A stretch of DNA of 64,000 bases from the NCBI RefSeq assembly GCF_900187945.1, contig NZ_FYEH01000001.1, forward strand, positions 248,001 through 312,000, written 5' to 3'. This document shows positions 51,521 through 59,945 of the stretch, piece after piece. Made by a program: the position numbers and the translations under genes. Positions within the stretch are counted from its first letter, which is position 1. Each line of letters starts with the position of its first letter. The notes under the pieces are model-generated. The model was not told the DNA's origin. It saw nothing but the letters and a program-made list of their open reading frames with translations, and did not search any database. The DNA is from Arboricoccus pini. Its GTDB lineage: Bacteria; Pseudomonadota; Alphaproteobacteria; Geminicoccales; Geminicoccaceae.

Positions 51521-52986
51521 TGGGCGCGGTTAGGACGATTTCTGGTCCCGCCTTGCGCCAATCCCTGCTCAAGGAATTGGCGCCGGCCGCAAATGCAATC
51601 GGCCGGGCAATGGGAACCGAGGGTCGGGCGGCCCTCTATGCCGTAGGCAACTCGGTCCGCCGAGCGACGTCCGGCGCCGAAATCGCGCGCCGAATTTGCG
51701 GCGACGGAAGCGTGGGCCGCCTGTTTCGAGAAACGCTGACGGAAGCTGAAACCGCCTTTGGCGATGGAACGTCGAGGCTGGGAGTCATGGCCTATGCGGC
51801 TTTCTCGGCGGGATTCAAATGCGTGGAGTCCGGGTACTCACCTCAGTCGATCCTGGCCGGCTTGGAGGCGCTCGGCGCCGAGGTCGACGACGCCTTTGTC
51901 GCCGAGACCCGCCCTTTTGAAGACTATAAGCCGCTTTTGCGGGCGACCGCGCTTCCTGCTGGACTTGATGCCCTGTTGGTCGAGGCGCTCGAGTGCTCGG
52001 GGTCTGAAGGACTGGTCGAGGTCGAAGAGGAAAGCGGGTCGGGAAATCGCATCGAAGCGGGTGAAGGTTTCGTGATCGAGATGGAGTCGCTTCTCGATGG
52101 CGAACTGATCGCCATGGATGACGTGTTTCTTGTGGTCGCCAATGATGTCATTTCCGATTTTCGCGCGCTCGTGCCGGTCATCGAAGGATTTGCGACCAGC
52201 AACAAGGCGTTGATCATCGCCGCACGCGGATTAGAGGGGCAGGCGCGTGCTCTTCTGGAACGCAATCGCCAGGCCAAGGTCCTGCGGATCGCCGCGCTCC
52301 GGCCGCAAGACCAGGGGCCACGCGCCGCAGAGCTGCTGGAGGATTTGGCGATAGCGACGGGTGCGGTGCTTGTATCCGAGCATGTCGGCACATCCCTTGA
52401 TTCGCTGCGCCCGGACATGCTCGGGCATGCTGCGGGTTACCGGCGCAACCGTACCCGTGCCGCTTTCCTTACCCCGGCCGGCCATTCGCAGGCGATCGAC
52501 GACCGCGTGCGCTACCTGGAAACAGAGGTCCGGCGCCATCGTTATCTCGCGTTCGATCGCGAGCATGCTGCCCGCCGGTTAGCGCGGTTGCGGCAGCGCT
52601 GGACGCGGCTCGTTCTCGATCCGGATCGCCTATCGCAGGGTGAAGATAGCGCCCCCAGAGTTCGCCGTCTCATCGCAACGCTCGCCTCGGCACGCGCCGG
52701 CGGTGTGATCGAAGGTGGTGGCATGGCCCTCGACCGTATCGCAGCCCGGCTTGAAGGCAATCCTGCAAGCTCTCAGTTCGCGGCGCGTGCCGTGATTGCA
52801 GCCTGCCTGCGCGCTCCACTCGGCCATTTGCGACGCAATGCGTCTAGTGCGCGTCACGCGTCGTGGAGGCCGTCCAGCGCAGACGGCATGGCCGATCCCG
52901 CCATGCTCTCGCGCGGCATTCTGCAGATGGCGCTCTCGCTTGCCGGCTGCTTGATCAGCCTGGAAGGCGCCATCCTGCGTGGTTGA
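51520..52986 (+). CDS. Divergent GroEL-like chaperonin paralogue
   Basis: A 488-residue protein collinear with GroEL along almost its whole length. GTEGR (32-36) matches GPKGR, GDGTS (81-85) matches GDGTT, and SEGLVEVEEESGS with EAGEGFVIE matches the KEGVITVEDG/VEGMQFDRG region. FLVVANDVISDFRALVPVIEGF begins the apical domain. GGVIEGGGMAL (394-403) and DPAMLSRGILQMALSLAG (459-476) match the C-terminal nucleotide-site segments. D82 and D459 (GroEL D87, D495) are kept, but D52 is replaced by Ser51 and D398 by Arg383, so normal ATP hydrolysis is unlikely. Its ATG overlaps the pxpA stop. Function here is unknown: assembly factor, scaffold or regulator are options. Confidence 0.85.
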   Translation: MGAVRTISGPALRQSLLKELAPAANAIGRAMGTEGRAALYAVGNSVRRATSGAEIARRICGDGSVGRLFRETLTEAETAFGDGTSRLGVMAYAAFSAGFKCVESGYSPQSILAGLEALGAEVDDAFVAETRPFEDYKPLLRATALPAGLDALLVEALECSGSEGLVEVEEESGSGNRIEAGEGFVIEMESLLDGELIAMDDVFLVVANDVISDFRALVPVIEGFATSNKALIIAARGLEGQARALLERNRQAKVLRIAALRPQDQGPRAAELLEDLAIATGAVLVSEHVGTSLDSLRPDMLGHAAGYRRNRTRAAFLTPAGHSQAIDDRVRYLETEVRRHRYLAFDREHAARRLARLRQRWTRLVLDPDRLSQGEDSAPRVRRLIATLASARAGGVIEGGGMALDRIAARLEGNPASSQFAARAVIAACLRAPLGHLRRNASSARHASWRPSSADGMADPAMLSRGILQMALSLAGCLISLEGAILRG

Positions 52987-52995
52987 GATGCAAGA

Positions 52996-54102
52996 ATGCG
53001 AAAAGATGTTGAAATGAACAGGCAGATCCAAGAGGCGATGCTGGAAGTCCAGGACGTCGTTCACCGTTATGGCAATGTGACGGCGTTGTCGCATGTCTCG
53101 ATCTCGGCCGAGCGTGGTGAGTTCCTGACTATTCTTGGCTCTTCCGGTTCCGGCAAGACCACAATGCTGCGCGTGATTTCGGGTCTAGAGACGCCGACCT
53201 CTGTCGGTAAGCTTCGGATCGACGGCCAGGATGTGGCGGGCCTTCCCGCCGCCAAGCGCAACTGCACGACAGTCTTCCAGAATTATGCGCTGTTCCCACA
53301 CATGTCGGTGATCGAGAACGTCGCCTACGGATTGCGCATCCGGCACATGAACCCGAGTGACGCTTTGCGGGAGGCCCGCCGGGCACTTGCCATGGTTCAA
53401 CTTGAGGCCAAGGCCGAACGCGGCATCCGCCAGCTCTCCGGCGGAGAACGCCAGCGAGTGGCGCTGGCGCGCGCTGTGGTGACGAAGCCCGCTGTGCTCC
53501 TGCTGGACGAGCCGCTCGGCGCCCTGGACGAACGTCTGCGTCAGGACATGCAGGTCGAGCTCAAGGATCTGCAACGTTCGCTCGGCATGACCTTCGTCTA
53601 CATCACCCATTCCCAGGAAGAGGCGCTCACGATGAGCGACCGGGTGATCCTCATGCGGCATGGGAGCATCGTGCAGAGCGGCCGACCGCTCACGCTCTTT
53701 GATCGACCGGTGAGCCGGTTTGCTGCCGACTTCATGGGGTATGAGAACATCCTTGAGGGCAGGCTGATCGCGCGCGACCAAGAGAGCGGCCTGATCGAGC
53801 TTCCAGGCGGCGTTCAGGTGCGAGGGATGCTGGCCGAAGGCGCCTTTGCGCCCGGCGATGGCATCGGCCTCGCGATCCGCGCTGAACGGATCGGGCCGGC
53901 GGACGCCGACTATCCGAACTCGGTGCCGGCAACCGTCCGTTCCCGCATCTATCGCGGAAAATATACCGACGTCGTCGTCGATACCGCGGCCGGGGCGCTC
54001 AGGCTGCGAAGCTGGCACGGGTCCCACGCCGAGGCCGAGGACATCGCGCGTGTGGGCTGGAAGCCGGCAGATGCGGTGATTTTCAGCCGCATCAGTGAAT
54101 GA
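52996..54102 (+). CDS. Polyamine-type ABC transporter ATPase (PotA family)
   Basis: A 368-residue ATPase. Walker A GSSGSGKTT, Q-loop FQNYALFPHMSVIENVAYGL, signature LSGGERQRVAL and Walker B LLLDEPLGALD belong to the PotA/FutC (MOI-type) family. The C-terminal third (about residues 245-365) is a TOBE-like regulatory domain. ATG at 52996 or 53014 may be used. It powers the importer made with the three following genes. Confidence 0.94.
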   Translation: MRKDVEMNRQIQEAMLEVQDVVHRYGNVTALSHVSISAERGEFLTILGSSGSGKTTMLRVISGLETPTSVGKLRIDGQDVAGLPAAKRNCTTVFQNYALFPHMSVIENVAYGLRIRHMNPSDALREARRALAMVQLEAKAERGIRQLSGGERQRVALARAVVTKPAVLLLDEPLGALDERLRQDMQVELKDLQRSLGMTFVYITHSQEEALTMSDRVILMRHGSIVQSGRPLTLFDRPVSRFAADFMGYENILEGRLIARDQESGLIELPGGVQVRGMLAEGAFAPGDGIGLAIRAERIGPADADYPNSVPATVRSRIYRGKYTDVVVDTAAGALRLRSWHGSHAEAEDIARVGWKPADAVIFSRISE

Positions 54103-54132
54103 ATACGAAATATTTAGAAAGGCAAACTTGGA

Positions 54133-55329
54133 ATGGACGATAAATTTTCAACGACATCGCAGATCGAGCTGACGCGTCGATCGCTGCTGGGGTACGTGGG
54201 AGCGGCGGCGGGTGCTGCGGCGCTGGCTGGCGTCATGCCCAAGGCGGCATCTGCAGCTACCCCGGCGGTCAAGGCCTACGGCGTTCCGACCTCGGCGCTG
54301 AAGGATTGGACGCCGATGGAGAAGTCCATCGGCATCACCTGCGAACTTAGCGGTGCCAACAATGACGTCGGCGTCTTCATGCGCGATATCATGGCCTCCG
54401 ATATCGGCAAGGAGATGGACATCTTCACCTTCGAATCGGGGACGCAGAACATCCTCGGGCCGAAGGGTTTCTATGCGCGCCTCGATGAAAAGCACCCGGA
54501 ACTGACCCTTTGGCAGCGCACCTCGGACGACTGGAAGCGCTCGCCGCTGGCTGTCGATCCCGACGGCAACCAGTGGGGCGTGCCGATGATCGGCAACGCC
54601 GACAGTTTCGGTTACTTCCCCGCAGCGGTGGGCGTTCCGGCCGGCAGCACCGAGGAACTGTCCTGGTCGCTGGTCTTCGACGATGAGAAGACACACGGAC
54701 GTGTCGCCTATGGCAAGGTCTATGCCTATTCCATGGGGACTGCGGCACTCTACCTGCAATCGAAGGGTGCAACCTTCGGCAATCTTGCCGATCTGACGCC
54801 CGCCGAAGCCAAGACGGTCGCCGATTTTCTTATCGAGCGTAAGAAGGCTGGTCAGTTCCGCACTCTCTACGATGCGTTCGAAGAGCAGATCCAGTTGCTG
54901 ACCAATAAAGAGGTCGACGTCATCAACTGCTGGGAACCGGCTGTTCGCGAAGCTAACAATACTCTTGGGCCGAATACCGTCTTCTACGCATATACCAAAG
55001 AAGGCTACAACAAGTGGGGTATTGCCGCCTATATCTCGGCCCAGGCAATCGCCCGTGGCAACGGCGACAACATCTACAAGGTTTTGAACTATTTCCTTGG
55101 CGGTGAATACCACGCACTTCAAGCCCGTGACCGGGGTTACGGCGGGCCGAACCTGGACCTCGCTGTCGAATATGCCGAAAAGTCCGGCTGGTCCGCCGAC
55201 GAGGTTGCGGCATTGAAGGCGACCGAGGAGAAGGTCCGCAAGAAGTTCACGAAGCCGTATGTGTCGTTCACCACGCCGAAGAACGCGTCGGCGATGGAAG
55301 AGGAATGGCAGCGTTTCCTCAACGCCTGA
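54133..55329 (+). CDS. Polyamine-type periplasmic substrate-binding protein, Tat-exported
   Basis: A 398-residue PotD/PotF-like binding protein. LTRRSLLGYVGAAAGAAALAG is a twin-arginine signal with cleavage after ASA near residue 41. The mature part has TFESGTQNILGPKGFYARLDEKH and VDVINCWEPAVREAN, typical of group-D binding proteins. The ligand is probably cationic or zwitterionic, but the usual polyamine contacts cannot be verified by eye. It is followed by a strong hairpin. Confidence 0.9.
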   Translation: MDDKFSTTSQIELTRRSLLGYVGAAAGAAALAGVMPKAASAATPAVKAYGVPTSALKDWTPMEKSIGITCELSGANNDVGVFMRDIMASDIGKEMDIFTFESGTQNILGPKGFYARLDEKHPELTLWQRTSDDWKRSPLAVDPDGNQWGVPMIGNADSFGYFPAAVGVPAGSTEELSWSLVFDDEKTHGRVAYGKVYAYSMGTAALYLQSKGATFGNLADLTPAEAKTVADFLIERKKAGQFRTLYDAFEEQIQLLTNKEVDVINCWEPAVREANNTLGPNTVFYAYTKEGYNKWGIAAYISAQAIARGNGDNIYKVLNYFLGGEYHALQARDRGYGGPNLDLAVEYAEKSGWSADEVAALKATEEKVRKKFTKPYVSFTTPKNASAMEEEWQRFLNA

Positions 55330-55340
55330 TCGTAGCGACG

Positions 55341-55369
55341 GCGGTACACGGGCTACGACCGTGTACCGC
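55341..55369 (+). other. Intra-operon stem-loop after the binding-protein gene
   Basis: GCGGTACACGG and CCGTGTACCGC form a perfect 11-bp stem with loop GCTACGA, 12 bases after the binding-protein stop. Such stem-loops after ABC binding-protein genes commonly stabilise the upstream mRNA or cause partial termination, giving more binding protein than permease. No T-run follows (ACGATATTAAAA). Confidence 0.65.
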
Positions 55370-55397
55370 ACGATATTAAAAGCGAGACGAGAATATC

Positions 55398-56321
55398 ATG
55401 ACCACGCAAACTAACCTTGCGGAGGCGGGAGCGGGGGATTCCTTCCTCAAAGGGATCAGTCGAACCCTGTCGCGCACAGACATTGCCTTTGTGGTTATTC
55501 TCGTCGCTTGGATTTTTATCGTGGTGCTGCCGCTGGTGATCCTGTTTGCCTTCAGCTTCTTCACCACGGAATATTACGAGACCGTCTACAAGCCGACGCT
55601 TGATACGTGGATCGGCCTGTTTTCCTCCGGACGTTTCGAGGTTGCTTTTCGCACCCTGCGCCTGGCGCTTACTGTCACGTTGATTGAATTTGCGCTTGGC
55701 TATCCTTTCGCGCTCTGGTTGGCGAAGGCGCGCATGCGAAGTGCGACGAGGGCCATCTATCTTGCCATGCTCACCATCCCTTTCTTTCTGGACACCTCTT
55801 CCAGAACGATCATCTGGCGCGCCATCCTCGGCCAAGCGGGGCTCATCAACACGATCCTCATGCATACCGGACTGGTGGCACACCCGGTCGAATGGCTGCT
55901 CTACTCAGAATTTTCGGTTCATTTCGGCCTGATCGTCGCCCTCTATCCAACCATGGTGCTCCCAGCCTACCTTGCAATCAGCCTGATCGACGACACGCTC
56001 CTGGAAGCGAGCAAGGATCTTGGCGCCACGCCCCGACAAACGCTGACACGTGTAGTTCTCCCGTTGTCACTGCCGGGGGTTCTCGCGGGTATCGTCTTCA
56101 CCATGGGATCCGCACTTGCGGCTTGGGTTGAGCCCGGCATGCTGGGCGGCGGGTTCGTCAACCTGCTCTCCAATTCAATCGAGAGCGCCTACACCGCACT
56201 GCGCTATCCGGTCGTCGCGGCCCTTTCCGCGTTCGTCATCCTTCTGCTTCTGGTCCTTCTCGCTCTGATGTATCCGCTGATGCGCATGTTGGGCTTTAGC
56301 AGCCTCACTCTCAAATCCTGA
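55398..56321 (+). CDS. Polyamine-type ABC transporter permease (PotB family)
   Basis: A 307-residue permease with six or seven hydrophobic segments. EASKDLGATPRQTLTRVVLPLSLPGVLAG is the EAA loop that contacts the ATPase. TIPFFLDTSSRTIIWRAILGQ is typical of PotB-like subunits. ATG at 55398 is used. It pairs with the next gene as a heterodimeric channel. Confidence 0.93.
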   Translation: MTTQTNLAEAGAGDSFLKGISRTLSRTDIAFVVILVAWIFIVVLPLVILFAFSFFTTEYYETVYKPTLDTWIGLFSSGRFEVAFRTLRLALTVTLIEFALGYPFALWLAKARMRSATRAIYLAMLTIPFFLDTSSRTIIWRAILGQAGLINTILMHTGLVAHPVEWLLYSEFSVHFGLIVALYPTMVLPAYLAISLIDDTLLEASKDLGATPRQTLTRVVLPLSLPGVLAGIVFTMGSALAAWVEPGMLGGGFVNLLSNSIESAYTALRYPVVAALSAFVILLLLVLLALMYPLMRMLGFSSLTLKS

Positions 56322-56340
56322 TCTGCTGGAAGTGGCCCAG

Positions 56341-57171
56341 ATGCAATCCATTCCTGCGACACGGACGATCAAACTCGAGGCCAGCTATTCGGCTTTCTGG
56401 CCGCAACTGGGCAAATGGTGCGGTATCGCCATGCTGGCCCTGATCTATTTCCCGCTCCTTTGGTTGGTGCTGCTGTCAGCGTCGAACGATCCGCTCTCAG
56501 GCATTCCCGGCCCGTTCTCCCTGCGTCACTACGGTTCGTTGCTGGGCAATCCGCAATGGCACGGTCCGATGGCGGCCAGCCTTCTCATCGCGGCGATAAT
56601 CGGACTTATCTGCGCCGTTACGGCGACGGTGGTCGGACGCGCGGTGGCGAGGATATCCAAATCGGGATGGGTACTCGTCCTGTTCGTCCTGCCGCTTTTC
56701 GTGCCCGGCATGTCCATGGGAGCGGCACTCTTCATCTTCATCGGCGCGGTGCTTGGCCTGCCGCTCGGCTTCTGGAGCATCGCGCTTGGCCATTACATCT
56801 GGGCCTTCCCATTTTCCTTGCTGATCATGCTGGTGGTGACACTGAGGTTCGACCGCAGCCTGATCGAGGCCGGCAAGGATCTGGGCGCCAGCAACTGGCG
56901 CGTGTTCTGCGATATCGAGTTCCCCCTCCTGATGCCGGGGATCGTCAGCGCCGGCCTTTTCGGGTTCCTGATGTCATTCAATGAAATCATGCGTTCGATC
57001 TTTCTGCGCGGAACATCCGAGACCATGCCTGTCTGGAGCTGGATTCAGGCGGCCGCCCAGCAAAGCCAGGTTCCGGTCATATTCGCTCTCGCCTCGATCG
57101 TGCTGTTGATCTCGCTGCCGCTGCTGTGTGGCGTGTTCTGGCTTTTGTTCTCAAGACTCAACAAGGTTTGA
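56341..57171 (+). CDS. Polyamine-type ABC transporter permease (PotC family)
   Basis: A 276-residue permease with about six hydrophobic segments and the EAA loop EAGKDLGASNWRVFCDIEFPLLMPGIVSAG. FSLRHYGSLLGNPQWHGPMAASLLIA is a PotC-like second segment. ATG at 56341 has GGAAG upstream; GTG at 56332 is too close to that site. It is the last gene of the rightward operon and converges on the GntR gene. Confidence 0.93.
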   Translation: MQSIPATRTIKLEASYSAFWPQLGKWCGIAMLALIYFPLLWLVLLSASNDPLSGIPGPFSLRHYGSLLGNPQWHGPMAASLLIAAIIGLICAVTATVVGRAVARISKSGWVLVLFVLPLFVPGMSMGAALFIFIGAVLGLPLGFWSIALGHYIWAFPFSLLIMLVVTLRFDRSLIEAGKDLGASNWRVFCDIEFPLLMPGIVSAGLFGFLMSFNEIMRSIFLRGTSETMPVWSWIQAAAQQSQVPVIFALASIVLLISLPLLCGVFWLLFSRLNKV

Positions 57172-57195
57172 GAGGGACGACGGCAAATGAGGCGC

Positions 57196-57861
57196 TCAAT
57201 CCTCGCTCTCGTCGTCCGGTAGGAACTTCACCAGCACATTTGCCGCTGCCGTCAGATCCATCTCCACGGAGGCCCGTGCCGCTTTGGCGTCGCCCCTGCT
57301 GAGGGCTTCGATGATATTCGCGTGCTCGTTATTGGCCTGATGGCGATAGTCATCGTCGTCGAATAGCCGGGTAAAAACGGGTCCCGCTTTAAGCCACAGG
57401 TGTTGGACCATGTGGAGCAGTTCCTGATTTTCCGACTTTTCGTAAATGGCAAAATGAAAGTCTCTGTTCAGCGACAGATAGGCCTTCGCGTCGGAGGTCT
57501 CGATCGTTGTCGCGATGCGCTGGAGAAACTTGTCAAACTTGACGAAATCCTTGGCCGTCAGCTTAGGCGTCGCCAGTTCCGCTGCCAGGCCCTCGACCGC
57601 CACGCGAATCTGCAGCAGTTCGAGAAAATGTGCCTTCGTCATGCGTGGCACCACGATCGAACGGTTGGGCAGAACGACCAGAAGACGCTCCGCCACCAGC
57701 CGCTGCAGCGCCTCGCGAATCGGCGTGGCCGAGATGCCGTAACTGGTGGCCAGGGTACGGATGACCAAGGGTTGCATGGGTGCGAACAAGCCGGTGGTAA
57801 GACCTTTGCGGATCTCCTGATAGGCACGGTCGTTCAGCGGCTGATGCTCGATTTTCGCCAT
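57196..57861 (-). CDS. GntR-family regulator with FCD domain
   Basis: A 221-residue repressor. Residues about 10-75 form a winged helix (AYQEIRKGLTTGLFAP, SYGISATPIREALQRLVAERLL). The rest is the all-helical FCD ligand domain, with the metal/ligand-contacting DFHFAIYEKSEN and NEHANIIEALSRGDAKAARASVEMDL. FCD regulators sense small organic acids or amino-acid-derived ligands. The gene points away from pxpB, and perfect operator-like palindromes lie in between. It probably represses itself and both pxp operons. Confidence 0.93.
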   Translation of the reverse strand: MAKIEHQPLNDRAYQEIRKGLTTGLFAPMQPLVIRTLATSYGISATPIREALQRLVAERLLVVLPNRSIVVPRMTKAHFLELLQIRVAVEGLAAELATPKLTAKDFVKFDKFLQRIATTIETSDAKAYLSLNRDFHFAIYEKSENQELLHMVQHLWLKAGPVFTRLFDDDDYRHQANNEHANIIEALSRGDAKAARASVEMDLTAAANVLVKFLPDDESED

Positions 57862-57932
57862 GAAAAACAGGTCTTTCTATCGTTGTCCCCGCGCCTTGCT
57901 TCCAAGGCAAAACCCAACCGGAGTGCGAGAGC

Positions 57933-57945
57933 GTATATCATATAC
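57933..57945. promoter_or_regulatory. GntR-type operator palindrome
   Basis: GTATATCATATAC is perfectly palindromic around its central C. It lies 72 bases upstream of the gntR start, in the shared control region with pxpB. A nearly identical site follows 94 bases to the right, and related half sites overlap the pxpA promoter 7 kb away. Confidence 0.65.
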
Positions 57946-58013
57946 TCCCTTCCATGGAAGAGGCCGGTCCGTGTCAACTGATGCTCTCACTCCGTTCGTC
58001 AAAGGAAACCGCA

Positions 58014-58039
58014 TTGACGAGGTATTATATATCATATAC
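58014..58039 (+). promoter_or_regulatory. Second operator and possible promoter of the pxpB operon
   Basis: ATATATCATATAC at 58027-58039 matches the gntR-proximal palindrome except at the outermost base. TTGACG at 58014-58019 could be a -35 element, with TATACG at 58035-58040 as a weak -10. The operator then occupies the promoter spacer and -10, as expected for repression. Start of pxpB is about 60 bases downstream. Confidence 0.55.
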
Positions 58040-58101
58040 GGGCGATGGACGCGTTGCCGGCACTTTCTCGCAGGTGCCAGGGCAAGATGGAGAGCGATCG
58101 G

Positions 58102-58968
58102 ATGCTGCATGATTCCCCAAAATTCTATCCGGGCGGCGATCGGGCAATCGAGGTGGAAATCGGGGACGGGATGGACTTCACGGTGAATTTCATCGTGCAT
58201 CGCCTGGTCGCAGCGGTGAGAGAGGCCGGGATCGCCGCAATCGAGGACATCATTCCCGAACTCGCATCTTTCCAGGTGAACTACGATCCCGACCGGATGA
58301 CGTATGAGGATCTCACAGCCGAGATCGGGCGCATCCATGCGGCCGTCGGATCGGGCGTCCAGGGCTCGCTGCCCAGCCGGCTGATATCGATCCCCGTCGC
58401 CTATTTCGATCCGCAGACGACTAAATGCATAGACGATTACTGCGGGACCTATCCGGAGAAGCAACCGGACCCCGAACTCGTCTGCGCGGCAAATGACCTG
58501 CCGGACAGGGCCAGTCTGATGCGCCGCCATTCCCAGACGGAATACTGGGTGGCGGCGCTCGGCTTCTGGCCTGGCCTGTGCTCGCTTTTGCCGCTTGATC
58601 CGCAGGCACGCATCGTTGCGCCGAAATACAATCCGCCACGGACCTGGACGCCGAAAGGCGCAGTCGCCATCGGCGGTGCACTTACCTGCATCTATCCAGA
58701 TCGTACGCCCGGGGGCTATCAACTCATCGGCCATACGCCCGCCCCGATCTACGACGGCACGCAGAGATTGTTCGATTTCCGCGACAGCCCCGCTCTCTTT
58801 AAGGCCGGCGATCGCGTCCGCTTCGTTCCGGTGACGCTCGAGGAATACGCGCATGTCGAGGCGAACGTGGCCGAGGGAACTTTTCGCCACGACATCGTCG
58901 ATTATCAGGTCTTCGCCGTGGACCGTTATCTCGAATGGTCCGCTGCCCGTTCAGGGAAAGCCAAATGA
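58102..58968 (+). CDS. PxpB/AHS1-type carboxyltransferase subunit, urea-carboxylase-like
   Basis: About 288 residues of the KipI/AHS1 family. VNFIVHRLVAAVREAGIAAIEDIIPELASFQVNYDP is the family N-terminal half. The C-terminal half reads APKYNPPRTWTPKGAVAIGGALTCIYP and TPGGYQLIGHTPAPIYD. This closely resembles the KipI-like part of the carboxyltransferase domain of urea carboxylase, more than the CYGGEFGPDL-type of classic 5-oxoprolinase subunits. ATG at 58102 has GGAGAG at 58089-58094; ATGs at 58045 and 58087 are in frame. Overlaps pxpC by ATGA. Confidence 0.88.
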   Translation: MLHDSPKFYPGGDRAIEVEIGDGMDFTVNFIVHRLVAAVREAGIAAIEDIIPELASFQVNYDPDRMTYEDLTAEIGRIHAAVGSGVQGSLPSRLISIPVAYFDPQTTKCIDDYCGTYPEKQPDPELVCAANDLPDRASLMRRHSQTEYWVAALGFWPGLCSLLPLDPQARIVAPKYNPPRTWTPKGAVAIGGALTCIYPDRTPGGYQLIGHTPAPIYDGTQRLFDFRDSPALFKAGDRVRFVPVTLEEYAHVEANVAEGTFRHDIVDYQVFAVDRYLEWSAARSGKAK

Positions 58969-59945
58969 CAACGGCTCAGATTACCGTTCTCAAGCCGGGG
59001 CTCGAGACCACCGTTCAGGAGCTTCCGGGCCGCATCGGCTATCTGGGGCAGGGATTCCCGATTTCCGGCCCCTTCGACGCGCGCTCGTTCCGGCTGGCCA
59101 ATCTTCTTGTCGGCAACAGGCGCGACACAGCGGCACTTGAATGTCAGTTTCTCGGGCCGAAACTCCGTTTTGAGTCGGCCGGACTGATTGCGATAACCGG
59201 CGCCGATATGCGCCCCAAGCTCGATGACACGCCGATCCCGATGTGGACGACGATCGCCATCGCCGCCGGTCAGACGCTTGAGCTTTCGGCCGCCTTGACC
59301 GGAGCGCGGAGTTACATCGCGGTCTCTGGCGGGATCGCCACGCCGCCCGTTTTGGGATCACGCGCTGTCTTTCACATGGCCGGCGTCGGCGGCAGCGCCC
59401 TCAAGCGTGACGACGTCCTGCAGCTTGGCGAAAGCGACGCTGGCGGTACGATCCTGCATGTGGCGCAAGAGCGCCGCCCGATGATGGCTGCGAATGGTAT
59501 CTGGCAGATCGAGGCCTTGGCCGGCCCCAATGATGACTGGCTGGATCCAGCCTCGGTCGACACGTTCTTCGCGGCCGAATGGAAAGTCCAGGCCAAGAGC
59601 AACCGCACAGGCATAAGGCTGACCGGTCCCGAGTTCGCGTTCTCGGCGCGCGCGTTGGATAAAGACGACGCCCACGGGTCGCATCCGTCAAATATTATCG
59701 ACCATGGCTACCCGCTGGGTGCGGTTAACCTCGCCGGCCAGACGCCGATCATCCTTGTTTTCGATTCGCCCTCGACCGGCGGTTTCATCAACCCTTTCAC
59801 CGTTGCGAGCGCCGCGCTTTGGAAGCTCGGCCAGGCAAGGCCGGGCGAGACGCTCCGCTTTTGCAGGATCGACCGGGATCAGGCTGCGCGGCTGCGTGCC
59901 GAGTTCAATGCTATGTCCAGTCCCGAGGTACTTGATCGTGTCTGA
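58965..59945 (+). CDS. PxpC/AHS2-type biotin-dependent carboxyltransferase subunit
   Basis: A 326-residue protein of the KipA/AHS2 family. VLKPGLETTVQELPGRIGYLGQGFPISGPFD and the middle ISGGIATPPVLGSRA are family features. RLTGPEFAFSARALDKDDAHGSHPSNIIDHGYPLGAVNLAGQTPIIL is the usual long conserved block. It pairs with the preceding subunit to form the carboxyltransferase-like active site. ATG at 58965 overlaps the pxpB stop. Confidence 0.9.
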   Translation: MTTAQITVLKPGLETTVQELPGRIGYLGQGFPISGPFDARSFRLANLLVGNRRDTAALECQFLGPKLRFESAGLIAITGADMRPKLDDTPIPMWTTIAIAAGQTLELSAALTGARSYIAVSGGIATPPVLGSRAVFHMAGVGGSALKRDDVLQLGESDAGGTILHVAQERRPMMAANGIWQIEALAGPNDDWLDPASVDTFFAAEWKVQAKSNRTGIRLTGPEFAFSARALDKDDAHGSHPSNIIDHGYPLGAVNLAGQTPIILVFDSPSTGGFINPFTVASAALWKLGQARPGETLRFCRIDRDQAARLRAEFNAMSSPEVLDRV

